DNA of 64,000 bases from Jidongwangia harbinensis (GCF_020216025.1 NZ_JAIWNC010000027.1:1-64000); one strand, 5' to 3'. Numbered from the stretch's first letter, positions 26,595 to 35,258 are shown. Notes: generated from the letters alone by a model not told the origin. Numbers and translations are program-made.

Positions 26595-28160
26595 ATGACG
26601 ACCACCGTGCCCCAGCCGCGTAGCGACACGGACTCACCGCCCCCCGGCGAGGTCGTGCTGCAGCTCACCGACGTGGTGAAGACGTTCCCCGGCGTGCGCG
26701 CCCTGGACGGCGTGCAGCTCGAGGTCCGTGCCGGCGAGGTGCACTGCCTGCTCGGCCAGAACGGCGCCGGCAAGTCCACTCTGATCAAGGTGCTGGCCGG
26801 CGTGCACCACGCCGACGAGGGCACCATCGTGTGGCAGGGACAGCCGTTCGCACCGGCCAACCCGCAGGCCGCCATGAAGGCCGGCATCGCCACCATCTAC
26901 CAGGAGCTCGACCTGGTCGACGACCTCTCGGTGGCGGAGAACGCGTTCCTCGGCCACGAGGATCGGCGCGCCGGGTTCGTCCGCCGCGGTCAGATGGCCC
27001 GCCGTACCCGGGAGATCCTGGCCCGTCTCGGCCACGAGCACATCCCGCCGCGTCGCATGGTGCGCTCGCTGCCCGCGGCCGGCAAGCAGATCGTCAGCAT
27101 GGCCCGCGCGTTGTCGCACGACGCCAAGCTGATCGTCATGGACGAGCCCAGTGCCGTGCTCGCCCACGACGAGGTCGGCAACCTGTTCCGGATCATCCGG
27201 GACCTCACGTCGCACGGCATCGCGGTCATCTACATCTCGCACCGGCTCGAGGAGATCCGGGAGATCGGCGACCGGGTGACCGTGCTGAAGGACGGCCGGA
27301 CCACCGCCGCGAACCTGCCGGCCCGGACCACGCCGACGCGCGAACTGGTCAACCGGATGACCGGGCGCAGCATCGAGTACGTGTTCCCGCCGAGGGTCGA
27401 GCCGCGGGACACCGAGACACTGCTGCAGGTGGAGAACCTCACCCGGGAGGGCGAGTTCGCCGACGCCACGCTCTCGGTGCGGGCCGGTGAGATCGTCGGC
27501 ATCGCGGGGCTGGTCGGTTCCGGTCGCTCCGAGCTGCTGGAGACGATCTTCGGCGCCCGCCGGGCGGACCACGGCACGGTACGCATGAACGGCAAGCGGA
27601 TCACGTCCGTCGGCGCGGCGGTGCGGGCCGGCATCGGCATGGCCCCGGAGGAGCGCAAGAGTCAGGCGCTGCTGCTGGACGAGCCGATCTTCAAGAACAT
27701 GACGTTGTCGTCGTTCGCCCGGTTCGCGAAGGGTGGCTTCACCGCGGCCGGCGACGAGCGCGCCGCCGCCGAGAAGATCGCCGCCTCGCTGGAACTGCGC
27801 CCGCGGGACGTGACCCGGCCGGTCCGCACGCTGTCCGGCGGCAACCAGCAGAAGGTGGTGGTGGGCCGCTGGCTGGTCGGCGACGGCCGGACCCGGCTGC
27901 TGCTGCTCGACGAGCCCACCCGCGGCGTGGACGTCGGCGCCCGCGCCGAGCTGTACCAGGTCATCCACGACCTGGCCGCGGACGGCGTCGGAGTGCTGCT
28001 GGTGTCCAGCGAGGTGCCGGAGGTACTCGGCCTGGCCGACCGCGTCCTGGTGATGCGCGAGGGCCATCTGATTCACGAGTCGCCGGCCGGCGACATCGAC
28101 GAAGCCACGGTTCTAGATCTCGTGATGGCGGGGTCTCTGATGGAAGGGGAGCCCGCATGA
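26595..28160 (+). CDS. Ribose-type sugar ABC transporter ATPase (two ABC domains)
   Basis: A 521-residue RbsA/MglA-like ATPase. The N-terminal domain has Walker A GQNGAGKST, the diverged signature LPAAGKQIVSMARAL and Walker B LIVMDEPSAVL. The C-terminal domain has the degenerate P-loop GLVGSGRSE, signature LSGGNQQK and Walker B LLLLDEPTRGVD, the asymmetric pattern of this carbohydrate subfamily. GAAGGGAG precedes the ATG. The stop overlaps the permease start (ATGA). First structural gene of the sugar importer. Confidence 0.95.
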   Translation: MTTTVPQPRSDTDSPPPGEVVLQLTDVVKTFPGVRALDGVQLEVRAGEVHCLLGQNGAGKSTLIKVLAGVHHADEGTIVWQGQPFAPANPQAAMKAGIATIYQELDLVDDLSVAENAFLGHEDRRAGFVRRGQMARRTREILARLGHEHIPPRRMVRSLPAAGKQIVSMARALSHDAKLIVMDEPSAVLAHDEVGNLFRIIRDLTSHGIAVIYISHRLEEIREIGDRVTVLKDGRTTAANLPARTTPTRELVNRMTGRSIEYVFPPRVEPRDTETLLQVENLTREGEFADATLSVRAGEIVGIAGLVGSGRSELLETIFGARRADHGTVRMNGKRITSVGAAVRAGIGMAPEERKSQALLLDEPIFKNMTLSSFARFAKGGFTAAGDERAAAEKIAASLELRPRDVTRPVRTLSGGNQQKVVVGRWLVGDGRTRLLLLDEPTRGVDVGARAELYQVIHDLAADGVGVLLVSSEVPEVLGLADRVLVMREGHLIHESPAGDIDEATVLDLVMAGSLMEGEPA

Positions 28161-29212
28161 CCGACACCGTCGTGGCGCAGCAGACGCCATCACCGGAGGC
28201 TCCGAAGCCGGAGCGCCGGCAGAGCTGGTGGAAGAGCGACAGCGCGGAACCGGTACGCCGCAACCTGGGGCTGGTCGGCGTACTGGTGGTCCTGGTGATC
28301 ATCGGCATCGTGACCCGGCCGGAGCTGTACGGGGACGCCACCTGGGTCCGCAACAACATCTTCACGATCCTGCAGCAGGCGTCCGCGATCGGCGTGGTCA
28401 CGGTCGGCATGACGTTCGTGATCATCGGCGGCGGCATCGACCTGTCGGTCGGCGCGATCATCGCGGTGGCCGGCGTGTGGTCCACCACGCTCGCCACGCA
28501 GAGCTACGGCGCCGGCGGCATGATCTTCACGGCCATCGTGGTCGGTGTCGCGGTGGGACTGATCAACGGCGTGCTCATCTCGTACGGCCGGCTCGTGCCC
28601 TTCATCGCCACCTTGGCGATGATGGTGGCCGCGCGGGGTCTCGCCGCGCAGATCTCCGGCAAGCAGACGCAGGTGTCCACGAACTCCACCATCAACGGCA
28701 TCGCCACCACGAAGATTCTCGGCATCCCGCTGCTGGTGATCATCCTGGGGCTGGTGGTCGCGGCCGGCTGGGTGCTGCTGAACCGCACCACGTTCGGCCG
28801 GCGCACCGTCGCGATCGGCGGCAACCCGGAGGCGGCCCGGCTGGCCGGCATCAACGTCAAGCTGCACACCGTGTTTCTGTACGCGTTGTCCGGGCTGTGC
28901 TGCGGCATCGCCGCCCTGATGCTCACCTCTCAAGCGACCAGCGCCCAGGCGGCGATGGCGAACCTGTACGAACTCGACGCGATCGCCGCGGCGATCATCG
29001 GCGGCACGCTGCTCAGCGGCGGTCGCGGCACCATCATCGGCGCGCTCTTCGGCGTGCTGGTGTTCTCCACCATCACCAACCTGTTTGCGATCAACAACCT
29101 CTCCACCGAGGTCCAGAACATGGTCAAGGGCGGAATCATCGTGGCCGCCGTTCTGGTCCAGCAGTTCCGCTACAAATCGCTCAGCAATCTCCTGGGTCGA
29201 AAGACCAGCTGA
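28157..29212 (+). CDS. Ribose-type sugar ABC transporter permease
   Basis: RbsC-family inner-membrane permease of 351 residues with eight to ten hydrophobic helices. A charged N-terminal tail (about 1-35) precedes the first helix. The subfamily motif GGGIDLSVGAIIAVAGV is at about 94-110, and AIGGNPEAARLAGINV, the cytoplasmic coupling helix, is at about 215-230. Translation is coupled to the ATPase by a four-base overlap. It presumably works as a homodimer with the ATPase and the lipoprotein that follows. Confidence 0.95.
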   Translation: MTDTVVAQQTPSPEAPKPERRQSWWKSDSAEPVRRNLGLVGVLVVLVIIGIVTRPELYGDATWVRNNIFTILQQASAIGVVTVGMTFVIIGGGIDLSVGAIIAVAGVWSTTLATQSYGAGGMIFTAIVVGVAVGLINGVLISYGRLVPFIATLAMMVAARGLAAQISGKQTQVSTNSTINGIATTKILGIPLLVIILGLVVAAGWVLLNRTTFGRRTVAIGGNPEAARLAGINVKLHTVFLYALSGLCCGIAALMLTSQATSAQAAMANLYELDAIAAAIIGGTLLSGGRGTIIGALFGVLVFSTITNLFAINNLSTEVQNMVKGGIIVAAVLVQQFRYKSLSNLLGRKTS

Positions 29213-29273
29213 CCAAACCCCCCACAAATCACAGGCGACCGGTGACGGCCGCCGGGTCACCCCTGGAGCAATC

Positions 29274-30320
29274 ATGACCAACTTGAATCGCCGCCGCGTC
29301 CTCTTCGGTGGCGCCGCGGTCGGCGCCGGCGCGCTGCTCTCCGCGTGCACCAGCAACACCCCCGCCGAGAACACCCAGGTCAACACCAATCAGGACACCG
29401 AGGCCAACCCGAACGCGGCGCCCGGGCAGAAGGTCATCATCGGGTTCTCCGCGCCCGCGGCGGACCACGGCTGGATCGCCGCCATCACCAACAACGCCAA
29501 GGCGCAGGCCCAGGCGTACTCCGACGTGGAGTTCCGGTCCGTCGAGGCGGGCGCGGACGCGGCCGCCCAGCGGGCCGCGCTGTCCACACTGATCGCGCAG
29601 AAGCCGAACGTCATCGTGCTGCTGCCGCACGACGGCAAGGAGCTCAACGCGGCCGGGCTGCAGGCCATGCAGGCCGGCATCCCGGTGGTCAACCTGGACC
29701 GGGCCTTCCCGGACCCGAAGGCGTACCGGCTGCAGATCAAGGGCGACAACTTCGGCATGGGCGTGGCCGCCGGCACCTACATCGGCGAGCAGCTCAAGGC
29801 CAAGGGCGTGGCCAAGCCGATCATCGGCGAGATCCCCGGCATCGACTCCCTCGAGCTGACCCAGGAACGCTCGGCCGGCTTCAAGCAGGCACTGGCGACG
29901 TTCGGTTTCACCGTGGCGAACCGGCGTCCGGCCGAGTTCACCGCGGACAGCGGCCAACGGGCGGCCAGCGACCTGTTGCAGGCGCTGCCGAAGATGGACG
30001 CGGTCTGGAACCACGACGACGACCAGGGCATCGGCGTGCTGGCCGCGGTCAACCAGGCGAACCGCAAGGAGTTCTTCATGGTCGGCGGCGCCGGCTCGAA
30101 GGCGGCCATCGACGCGATCACGGCGGACAACAGCGTGCTGAAGGCGACCGTCACGTACAGCCCGTCGATGGCGTCGTCGGCGATCTCGCTGGCCCGGCTG
30201 ATCGGCCAGGGCAAGGGCATGTCCGACCTCGTCGAGCTGCAGGTGCCCAAGGAGATCACCCTCGCCTCCGAGACGATCACCAAGGAAAACGCCGCCAAGT
30301 ACGCCAAGCTCGGTTTCTGA
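29274..30320 (+). CDS. Sugar-binding lipoprotein of the ABC importer
   Basis: A 348-residue periplasmic-binding-protein type I receptor. NRRRVLFGGAAVGAGALLSAC contains an Arg-Arg pair (possible Tat export) and the lipobox LSAC with Cys near residue 23. The mature part follows the RbsB/XylF fold: IIGFSAPAADHGWIAAITNN, VIVLLPHDGKEL, and GIPVVNLDRAF. Ligand-contact positions in the hinge (GAGSKAAIDAI) are typical of hexose or pentose binders. The ATG follows CCTGGAGCAATC. The exact sugar cannot be inferred. Confidence 0.93.
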   Translation: MTNLNRRRVLFGGAAVGAGALLSACTSNTPAENTQVNTNQDTEANPNAAPGQKVIIGFSAPAADHGWIAAITNNAKAQAQAYSDVEFRSVEAGADAAAQRAALSTLIAQKPNVIVLLPHDGKELNAAGLQAMQAGIPVVNLDRAFPDPKAYRLQIKGDNFGMGVAAGTYIGEQLKAKGVAKPIIGEIPGIDSLELTQERSAGFKQALATFGFTVANRRPAEFTADSGQRAASDLLQALPKMDAVWNHDDDQGIGVLAAVNQANRKEFFMVGGAGSKAAIDAITADNSVLKATVTYSPSMASSAISLARLIGQGKGMSDLVELQVPKEITLASETITKENAAKYAKLGF

Positions 30321-30350
30321 CCAGCGGGTTTACGAGAACAGGAGATCACC

Positions 30351-31532
30351 ATGAGGCAGCTGCGGGTCGGCATGGTCGGCTACGCGTTCATGGGCGCCGC
30401 GCACTCTCAGGCGTGGCGTACCGTCAACCACGCCTTCGACCTGCCGCTGTCGGCACAGATGTCGGTGGTCTGCGGCCGCAGCGACGCGGGAGTCGCCGCT
30501 GCGGCCGCCCAGCACGGCTGGGACGCGCACGCCACGGACTGGCGGGCGGTGGTCGCCCGGGACGACATCGACCTGATCGACATCTGTACGCCGGGAGACA
30601 CGCACGCCGAGATCGCGCTGGCCGCGCTCGCCGCCGGCAAGCACGTGCTCTGCGAGAAGCCGCTGGCCAACACGGTGGCCGAGGCGCGGGAGATGGCCGC
30701 GGCCGCGACCCAGGCGGAAAGCCGGGGGGTACGCGCGATGTGCGGCTTCAACTACCGCCGGGTGCCCGCCGTGGCGCTGATGCGGCAGATGGTGGAGTCC
30801 GGACGGATCGGCACCGTCCGCCACGTACGGGCGGTGTACCTGCAGGACTGGATCGTCGATCCGGAGTTCCCGCTGGTCTGGCGGCTCCGCAAGGACGTGG
30901 CCGGGTCCGGGGCGCTGGGCGACATCGGTGCGCACATCGTCGACCTCACCCAGTTCGTCACCGGTTCGTCGATCACCTCGGTGAGCGCGCTGACCGAGAC
31001 GTTCATCAAGGAGCGGCCGCTGCCGTCGGAGTCGGCCGGGCTGGCCGCCACCGGCAACGGGCACGGCGTCGGCGAGGTCACCGTGGACGACGCCGCGCTG
31101 TTCCTGGCCCGGCTCGACTCGGGGGCGGTGGCCACGTACGAGGCCACCCGGTTCGCCACCGGGCGCAAGAACGGCCTGCGGGTGGAGCTGAACGGCTCGC
31201 TCGGCTCGGTGGCGTTCGACTTCGAGCGGATGAACGAGCTGGAGTTCTACGACGCCACCCGGCCCACCGCGGAGCAGGGCTTCACCCGGATCCTGGTGAC
31301 CGAGCCGGACCACCCGTACATGGCGGCGTGGTGGCCGCCGGGTCACCTGATCGGCTACGAGCACTCGTTCACGCACGAGGTGCGCGACCTCATCGAGGCC
31401 ATCGGCACCGAGCAGAACCCCACGCCGTCGTTCACCGACGCGCTGCAGGTGCAGCTCGTCCTGGACGCGGTGGAACGCTCCGCCGCCTCCGGCAACTGGA
31501 CCGACGTGGAGTCCACTCTGGCGGCCGTGTAG
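30351..31532 (+). CDS. Gfo/Idh/MocA-family oxidoreductase
   Basis: NAD(P)-dependent sugar or polyol dehydrogenase of 393 residues. The N-terminal Rossmann domain has VGMVGYAFMGAAHSQAWR, and the conserved CEKPLANTVAEA (about 101-112, catalytic Lys of the EKP motif) follows. The substrate domain includes DWIVDPEFPLVWRLRK and the GALGDIGAHIVDLTQFV motif, where the catalytic His lies. ACAGGAGATCACC precedes the ATG. It is downstream of the sugar importer in the same direction, so it probably oxidises the imported sugar or derivative. Confidence 0.93.
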   Translation: MRQLRVGMVGYAFMGAAHSQAWRTVNHAFDLPLSAQMSVVCGRSDAGVAAAAAQHGWDAHATDWRAVVARDDIDLIDICTPGDTHAEIALAALAAGKHVLCEKPLANTVAEAREMAAAATQAESRGVRAMCGFNYRRVPAVALMRQMVESGRIGTVRHVRAVYLQDWIVDPEFPLVWRLRKDVAGSGALGDIGAHIVDLTQFVTGSSITSVSALTETFIKERPLPSESAGLAATGNGHGVGEVTVDDAALFLARLDSGAVATYEATRFATGRKNGLRVELNGSLGSVAFDFERMNELEFYDATRPTAEQGFTRILVTEPDHPYMAAWWPPGHLIGYEHSFTHEVRDLIEAIGTEQNPTPSFTDALQVQLVLDAVERSAASGNWTDVESTLAAV

Positions 31533-31540
31533 TTCGAGCG

Positions 31541-31576
31541 CTGGTGTTCCAGTGGAGCGCTCCAGTGGAACACCAG
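31541..31576. repeat. Near-perfect palindrome at the end of the sugar importer operon
   Basis: CTGGTGTTCCAGTGGAGC followed directly by GCTCCAGTGGAACACCAG forms an 18-bp stem with one mispaired position. It is 9 bp after the dehydrogenase stop and shares its core with the palindrome at 24577-24620. Probable terminator, though GAGCGCTC is also a typical LacI-type operator core. Confidence 0.8.
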
Positions 31577-31588
31577 TGTCGTAGATGT

Positions 31589-31644
31589 CGTCGTACGCCC
31601 GGAGGGACGGCGCGGTTGCGCCCCGCGCCGGCGGGCGTACGACG
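31589..31644. terminator. Second strong hairpin downstream of the dehydrogenase
   Basis: CGTCGTACGCCCG (31589-31601) pairs exactly with CGGGCGTACGACG (31632-31644), leaving a GC-rich 30-base interior. Together with the palindrome just upstream it probably isolates the importer operon from the next genes. Confidence 0.65.
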
Positions 31645-31765
31645 GGAGCGGCTGCCCGGCCCGCTCCGGGGTTCCGGGCGGACCGGGTAGCCGCAGTACC
31701 ACCCACCGTGCATGGATCATCGGCACGTGCAGGCGTACGTGTGATCGTTTGGTACATGCCCGAAG

Positions 31766-31780
31766 ATGCACATAGTGCAT
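31766..31780. promoter_or_regulatory. Candidate operator palindrome upstream of the peptide/EboE genes
   Basis: ATGCACATAGTGCAT is a perfect 15-bp palindrome with a three-base centre. It lies 213 bp upstream of the small peptide ORF in a 460-bp gene-poor stretch that otherwise holds only the two hairpins and a GGGGG/CCCCC stem-loop at 31961-31977. It is suggestive of a repressor site; the regulator is unknown. Confidence 0.4.
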
Positions 31781-31992
31781 GATCACGATGTCCAACGTGG
31801 CCGGTCGACGGGCCTTGCGAGGCTTCCCGGAGCAGCTCACCAGGGGCGCGGACATCGGTAAACATAGATCGATTGAACCGGAGCGGATCATGTCCGCGCC
31901 GGTCACGGCGTCGCACGGCCGGTACGCCGCTGATCCGGTGTGCGGTTGAGTCTCGTATCCGGGGGCAGATAACCCCCACGGATGGAGGCGTC

Positions 31993-32118
31993 ATGGCAAC
32001 GCATCGCTCCGCCACGCGTGCGTCGAAGATCGACGTCCACTTGGTCCATACTGGAACCGCGAGCACGGGCGTCTGCACGTGCACCTGCACCAGTGCACCG
32101 GTCCAGGGAGGGTTCTGA
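31993..32118 (+). CDS. 41-residue Cys/Thr-rich peptide coupled to the EboE-like gene
   Basis: A short ORF starting ATG at 31993 behind a good ribosome-binding site (GGAGG, five-base spacing). The peptide begins MATHRSATRASKIDVH and ends with TGVCTCTCTSAPVQGGF, so three Cys alternate with Thr in the last third. Its TGA shares a base with the ATG of the TIM-barrel gene, and the GGGAGGG inside its last codons serves that gene, so the two are translationally coupled. The N-terminal leader-like half and the Cys/Thr core resemble precursors of modified peptides, but no known modifying enzyme is adjacent except the TIM barrel. A simple leader peptide is the alternative. Confidence 0.6.
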   Translation: MATHRSATRASKIDVHLVHTGTASTGVCTCTCTSAPVQGGF

Positions 32119-33302
32119 TGCGGCTGCGCCACCATTCCGGCCGAATCGTCCACCTCAGCCATGGCATCAACGTCCATCCGGCGCGGAATCTGCCCGCCGT
32201 GATCGAACAACTCGACACCTACGCCACCGCGATCCGCGCCCGGCTCGGTGTCGACACCCTCGGCGTGAGCCTCTGGCTGCCGCCCACCCTCGCCGCCGCC
32301 CTCGCTGTGGACGGTCGCGCCCGTACCCGGCTGCGTGCCGAACTCGACGCCCGCGGGCTCGAGGTCGTCACGCTGAGCGGCGTGCCGTACGCCGAGGGCG
32401 GCGGCGAGGAATCCTCCGACACCAACCGTCACGTACCCGACTGGAGCGACCCGGCCCGGCTGGAGTACACGCTGGACCTCGCCCGCATCCTCGTCGACCT
32501 GCTGCCCGAGGACGCCGTCCGGGGCGCGGTCACCACCCTGGGCCTGGGCCGGCGCGCCGGCTGGGACACCGCCAAGGAGAAGGCCTGCGCCCGGATGATG
32601 GGCCGGCTCTCCGCCGGGCTGGGCGAGGTCGCCTGGCAGACCGGCCGGGCGGTCCGGGTGGGCATGCAACCCGAGCCCGGCTGCGTGCTGGACGCCACCG
32701 ACGAGATCATCGACGCGCTGCAACGGGTCGACAAGGACCGCGTCGGGATCTGCCTCGACCTGGCGAACCTCGCCTGCACCTGGGAGGAACCGGCCGACGC
32801 CCTGGACCGGCTCACCGCGGCCGGCATCTCGGTGATCCGGGTCCAGCTGGCCGCGGCGGTCGAGGTCGCCGACCCGGTCGGGGCCGCCGAGGAGCTGCGC
32901 GGGTACGTCGAACCCGGCCACCAGCACCAGGTCACCAACCCGGCCGGCGCGTACGTGGACGACCTCACGGCGGCGCTCGAGGACATGCCGCCCGGCCCGT
33001 GGCGGATCCGGTACCACGTACCCCTGCACGGCCGGACCGACCCGCCGGCGACCGCCACCACCGGGGTGTGGCGCGGCGCGCTGCGCCACCTGATGGGCGG
33101 TGACCTGCCCGGCACCGAGTACCTCGACGTGGAGGCCAACGCCTGGGCGCCCGGCCGGCGGCCGTCCGACCCGGCGGCGCTCGCGGACGGCATCGCGGCG
33201 GAGCTCGCGTACACCAAGGGGGAGCTGGCCGACCTCGGCCTGTCGCCCCCTGAGCTGACTTGCTCCGCTTCGCTCCGCGGGCAGTCGCCTGATAACCGCT
33301 GA
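32118..33302 (+). CDS. EboE-like TIM-barrel protein (xylose-isomerase fold)
   Basis: A 394-residue protein starting MRLRHHSGRIVHLSHGINVH, the opening pattern of EboE metabolite-traffic proteins. TIM-barrel landmarks include LGVSLWLPPTLA, LEVVTLSGVPYAEGG, QPEPGCVLDATDEIIDAL and GICLDLANLACTWEEP (acidic residue at strand ends). The other ebo genes (eboA-D) are not in the window. The last 17 codons (after LGLS) lie within the first copy of a 118-bp tandem repeat, so the native C-terminus may have been replaced by repeat sequence. Coupled to the Cys-rich peptide upstream. Its substrate is unknown. Confidence 0.8.
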   Translation: MRLRHHSGRIVHLSHGINVHPARNLPAVIEQLDTYATAIRARLGVDTLGVSLWLPPTLAAALAVDGRARTRLRAELDARGLEVVTLSGVPYAEGGGEESSDTNRHVPDWSDPARLEYTLDLARILVDLLPEDAVRGAVTTLGLGRRAGWDTAKEKACARMMGRLSAGLGEVAWQTGRAVRVGMQPEPGCVLDATDEIIDALQRVDKDRVGICLDLANLACTWEEPADALDRLTAAGISVIRVQLAAAVEVADPVGAAEELRGYVEPGHQHQVTNPAGAYVDDLTAALEDMPPGPWRIRYHVPLHGRTDPPATATTGVWRGALRHLMGGDLPGTEYLDVEANAWAPGRRPSDPAALADGIAAELAYTKGELADLGLSPPELTCSASLRGQSPDNR

Positions 33303-33485
33303 GTTGCGGCACGCTGCACCGGCCGCACACCCCGCGGCCGCCGCACCGCACCACAACTCACCGGCGGCTGAGCTGACCTGCTCCGCTTCGCTCCGCGGGC
33401 AGTCGCCTGATAACCGCTGAGTTGCGGCACGCTGCACCGGCCGCACACCCCGCGGCCGCCGCACCGCACCACAACTCACCGGCGG
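33250..33485. repeat. Two tandem 118-bp direct repeats
   Basis: Copies at 33250-33367 and 33368-33485 differ at a single base (GACTTG against GACCTG). Each begins CTGAGCTGAC and ends CACAACTCACCGGCGG, and contains nested inverted repeats (GAGTTG...CAACTC around CCGGCCGC...GCGGCCG), so each copy can form a terminator-like hairpin. The stop codon of the EboE-like gene lies inside copy 1. The repeats fill most of the 370 bp before the next gene. Confidence 0.95.
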
Positions 33486-33672
33486 CGACTGCTGCGGGGT
33501 TTCGTGGTGGCGGGGCGGGCTCTAGAGTCGGAGCAGGTGCCGCCGCGACGGGTGGGCCCGCCCGGGAGGCGCAAACCCGGTCGTGCCGCTCCGCCTGCCG
33601 CGCCGCGCCGTCTCCGGCCGGCCTCCCTCACCGGCCACATCTGCATGCACCGGGAACGACGAGGGAGATGAC

Positions 33673-34680
33673 ATGGCGCGACCCATTACGCTCTTCACCG
33701 GCCAGTGGGCCGATCTGCCGTTCGACGAGGTCTGCCGGCTGGCGTCCGAGTGGGGCTACGACGGGCTGGAGATCGCCTGCTGGGGCGACCACTTCGAGGT
33801 GGACCGGGCCCTCGCCGAGGACGACTACGTCCAGCGCAAGCGCGACCAACTGGCCAAGCACAACCTGCAGGTCTTCGCGATCTCCAACCACCTGGCCGGC
33901 CAGGCGGTCTGCGACCATCCGATCGACGAGCGGCACAAGGACATCCTGCCGGGCGCGGTCTGGGGCGACGGCGACCCCGAGGGGGTACGCACCCGCGCCG
34001 CCGAACGCATGAAGGACACCGCCCGGGCCGCCGCCAAGTTCGGCGTCGACACGGTCATCGGGTTCACCGGGTCGTCGATCTGGCACACGGTCGCGATGTT
34101 CCCGCCCGTACCCCCGGCCATGATCGACCGCGGCTACCAGGACTTCGCCGACCGGTGGAACCCGATCCTCGACGTGTTCGACGAGGTGGGCGTGCGCTTC
34201 GCGCACGAGGTGCATCCGAGCGAGATCGCGTACGACTACTGGACCACCCGCCGCACCCTGGACGCCATCGGGCACCGGCCCGCGTTCGGCCTGAACTGGG
34301 ACCCGTCGCACTTCGTCTGGCAGGACCTGGACCCGGTCAACTTCATCCTGGAGTTCGCCGACCGGATCTACCACGTCGACTGCAAGGACGCGAAGGTCCG
34401 CACCGGTGACGGCCGCCGCGGCCGGATGAGCTCCCACCTGCCCTGGGCCGACCTGCGGCGCGGCTGGGACTTCGTGTCCACCGGCCACGGCGACGTGCCC
34501 TGGGAGGACTGCTTCCGGGCCCTCAATGCGATCGGGTACGCCGGACCGCTCTCGATCGAGTGGGAGGACGCCGGCATGGACCGCCTCGTCGGCGCCCCGG
34601 AAGCGTTGCAGTTCGTCCGCCGGCTGGCGTTCGACGCCCCGTCCGCCGCGTTCGACGCCGCGTTCTCGTCCTCCTCCTGA
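33673..34680 (+). CDS. Sugar phosphate isomerase/epimerase (AP-endonuclease-2-type TIM barrel)
   Basis: A 335-residue protein with the metal-dependent barrel pattern: FDEVCRLASEWGYDGLEIAC (about 18-37), LQVFAISNHLAGQAVCD, VRFAHEVHPSEIAYD with Glu and His metal ligands, NWDPSHFVWQDLDP and the Asp/His pair in YHVDCKDAKV. LSIEWEDAGMDR carries the last acidic ligand. GAGGGAGATGAC precedes the ATG. The C-terminus ends in a Ser-rich tail. It probably acts with the dehydrogenase and ABC importer upstream in a cyclitol or sugar pathway. Confidence 0.9.
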   Translation: MARPITLFTGQWADLPFDEVCRLASEWGYDGLEIACWGDHFEVDRALAEDDYVQRKRDQLAKHNLQVFAISNHLAGQAVCDHPIDERHKDILPGAVWGDGDPEGVRTRAAERMKDTARAAAKFGVDTVIGFTGSSIWHTVAMFPPVPPAMIDRGYQDFADRWNPILDVFDEVGVRFAHEVHPSEIAYDYWTTRRTLDAIGHRPAFGLNWDPSHFVWQDLDPVNFILEFADRIYHVDCKDAKVRTGDGRRGRMSSHLPWADLRRGWDFVSTGHGDVPWEDCFRALNAIGYAGPLSIEWEDAGMDRLVGAPEALQFVRRLAFDAPSAAFDAAFSSSS

Positions 34681-34690
34681 CCCGTCCCAC

Positions 34691-34728
34691 GCTGAAGGCC
34701 GCCCCACGGATGCGGAGCGGCCTTCAGC
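34691..34728. terminator. Bidirectional terminator
   Basis: GCTGAAGGCCGC (34691-34702) and GCGGCCTTCAGC (34717-34728) form a perfect 12-bp stem with a 14-base loop. It sits between the convergent sugar isomerase and YtxH-like genes. Confidence 0.85.
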
Positions 34729-34737
34729 GAGACGGCA

Positions 34738-35052
34738 TCAGTACGTGGTGCTGGTGCTGCTCTTGCTGTTCGAACCGGCCAACGAGTCGGTCGGCGCGGT
34801 CAGCGTGTCGTCGCTGCTGCTGCTCGTCGTGGAAAGCTTCTCGCCGAGCTTGGACGAACCGATCTTGTCCTTGCCCTCGGAGTAAAGCTTGTTGGCCTGC
34901 TGCTGGGCGACACCGGCAGCTTCCTGCACGGTCGGGTGCTCCCACACCTTGCGGGCGTTGGCAGCGATCTCTTCGTACTTCTCCCGGCCGGCACGGCTGC
35001 CCAGGACGAAGCCCGCCGCGAGACCACTGATGAACATGAGCTTTCCGCGCAT
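34738..35052 (-). CDS. YtxH-like small membrane-anchored protein
   Basis: A 104-residue protein with an N-terminal hydrophobic segment (MRGKLMFISGLAAGFVLGSR), a charged AGREKYEEIAANARKVWEH helix, the VQEAAGVAQQQANKLY amphipathic helix, and a Ser/Thr-rich low-complexity tail. The FVLGSRAGREKYEEI segment is the hallmark of the YtxH/DUF6480-like group. A general-stress or envelope role is assumed for the family, not shown. AAGGAGCC lies before the ATG. Confidence 0.8.
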   Translation of the reverse strand: MRGKLMFISGLAAGFVLGSRAGREKYEEIAANARKVWEHPTVQEAAGVAQQQANKLYSEGKDKIGSSKLGEKLSTTSSSSDDTLTAPTDSLAGSNSKSSTSTTY

Positions 35053-35258
35053 GGCGGCTCCTTCCGTTCGTGACGCGCGTGCGTCTGTCGGAGTGCATAC
35101 CCATACTGCCGCTCCGTCATTCCCCGCACCCGTGTTTCGTCCGGGTGTCGCCGCATTCCGGCGCGTCGTCCACCCTCCGTGCGCGCGGCGCGCCGGGTCA
35201 TGTACTGTAGTTCCGGTCGCTCGGGTGGCTCGCAGACGCGGGTGGTCCGGCGCCGTGA

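Noticed and set aside
26258..26623. A 121-codon frame reading through the 36-bp minisatellite
   Set aside because: Its ATG overlaps the ROK stop, but the protein would be a 12-residue repeat with no other content and would overlap the start of the transporter ATPase by nine codons.
31961..31977. GGGGG/CCCCC stem-loop before the 41-codon peptide as a riboswitch
   Set aside because: A five-pair stem alone is too little to call a regulatory RNA. No known riboswitch consensus is visible.
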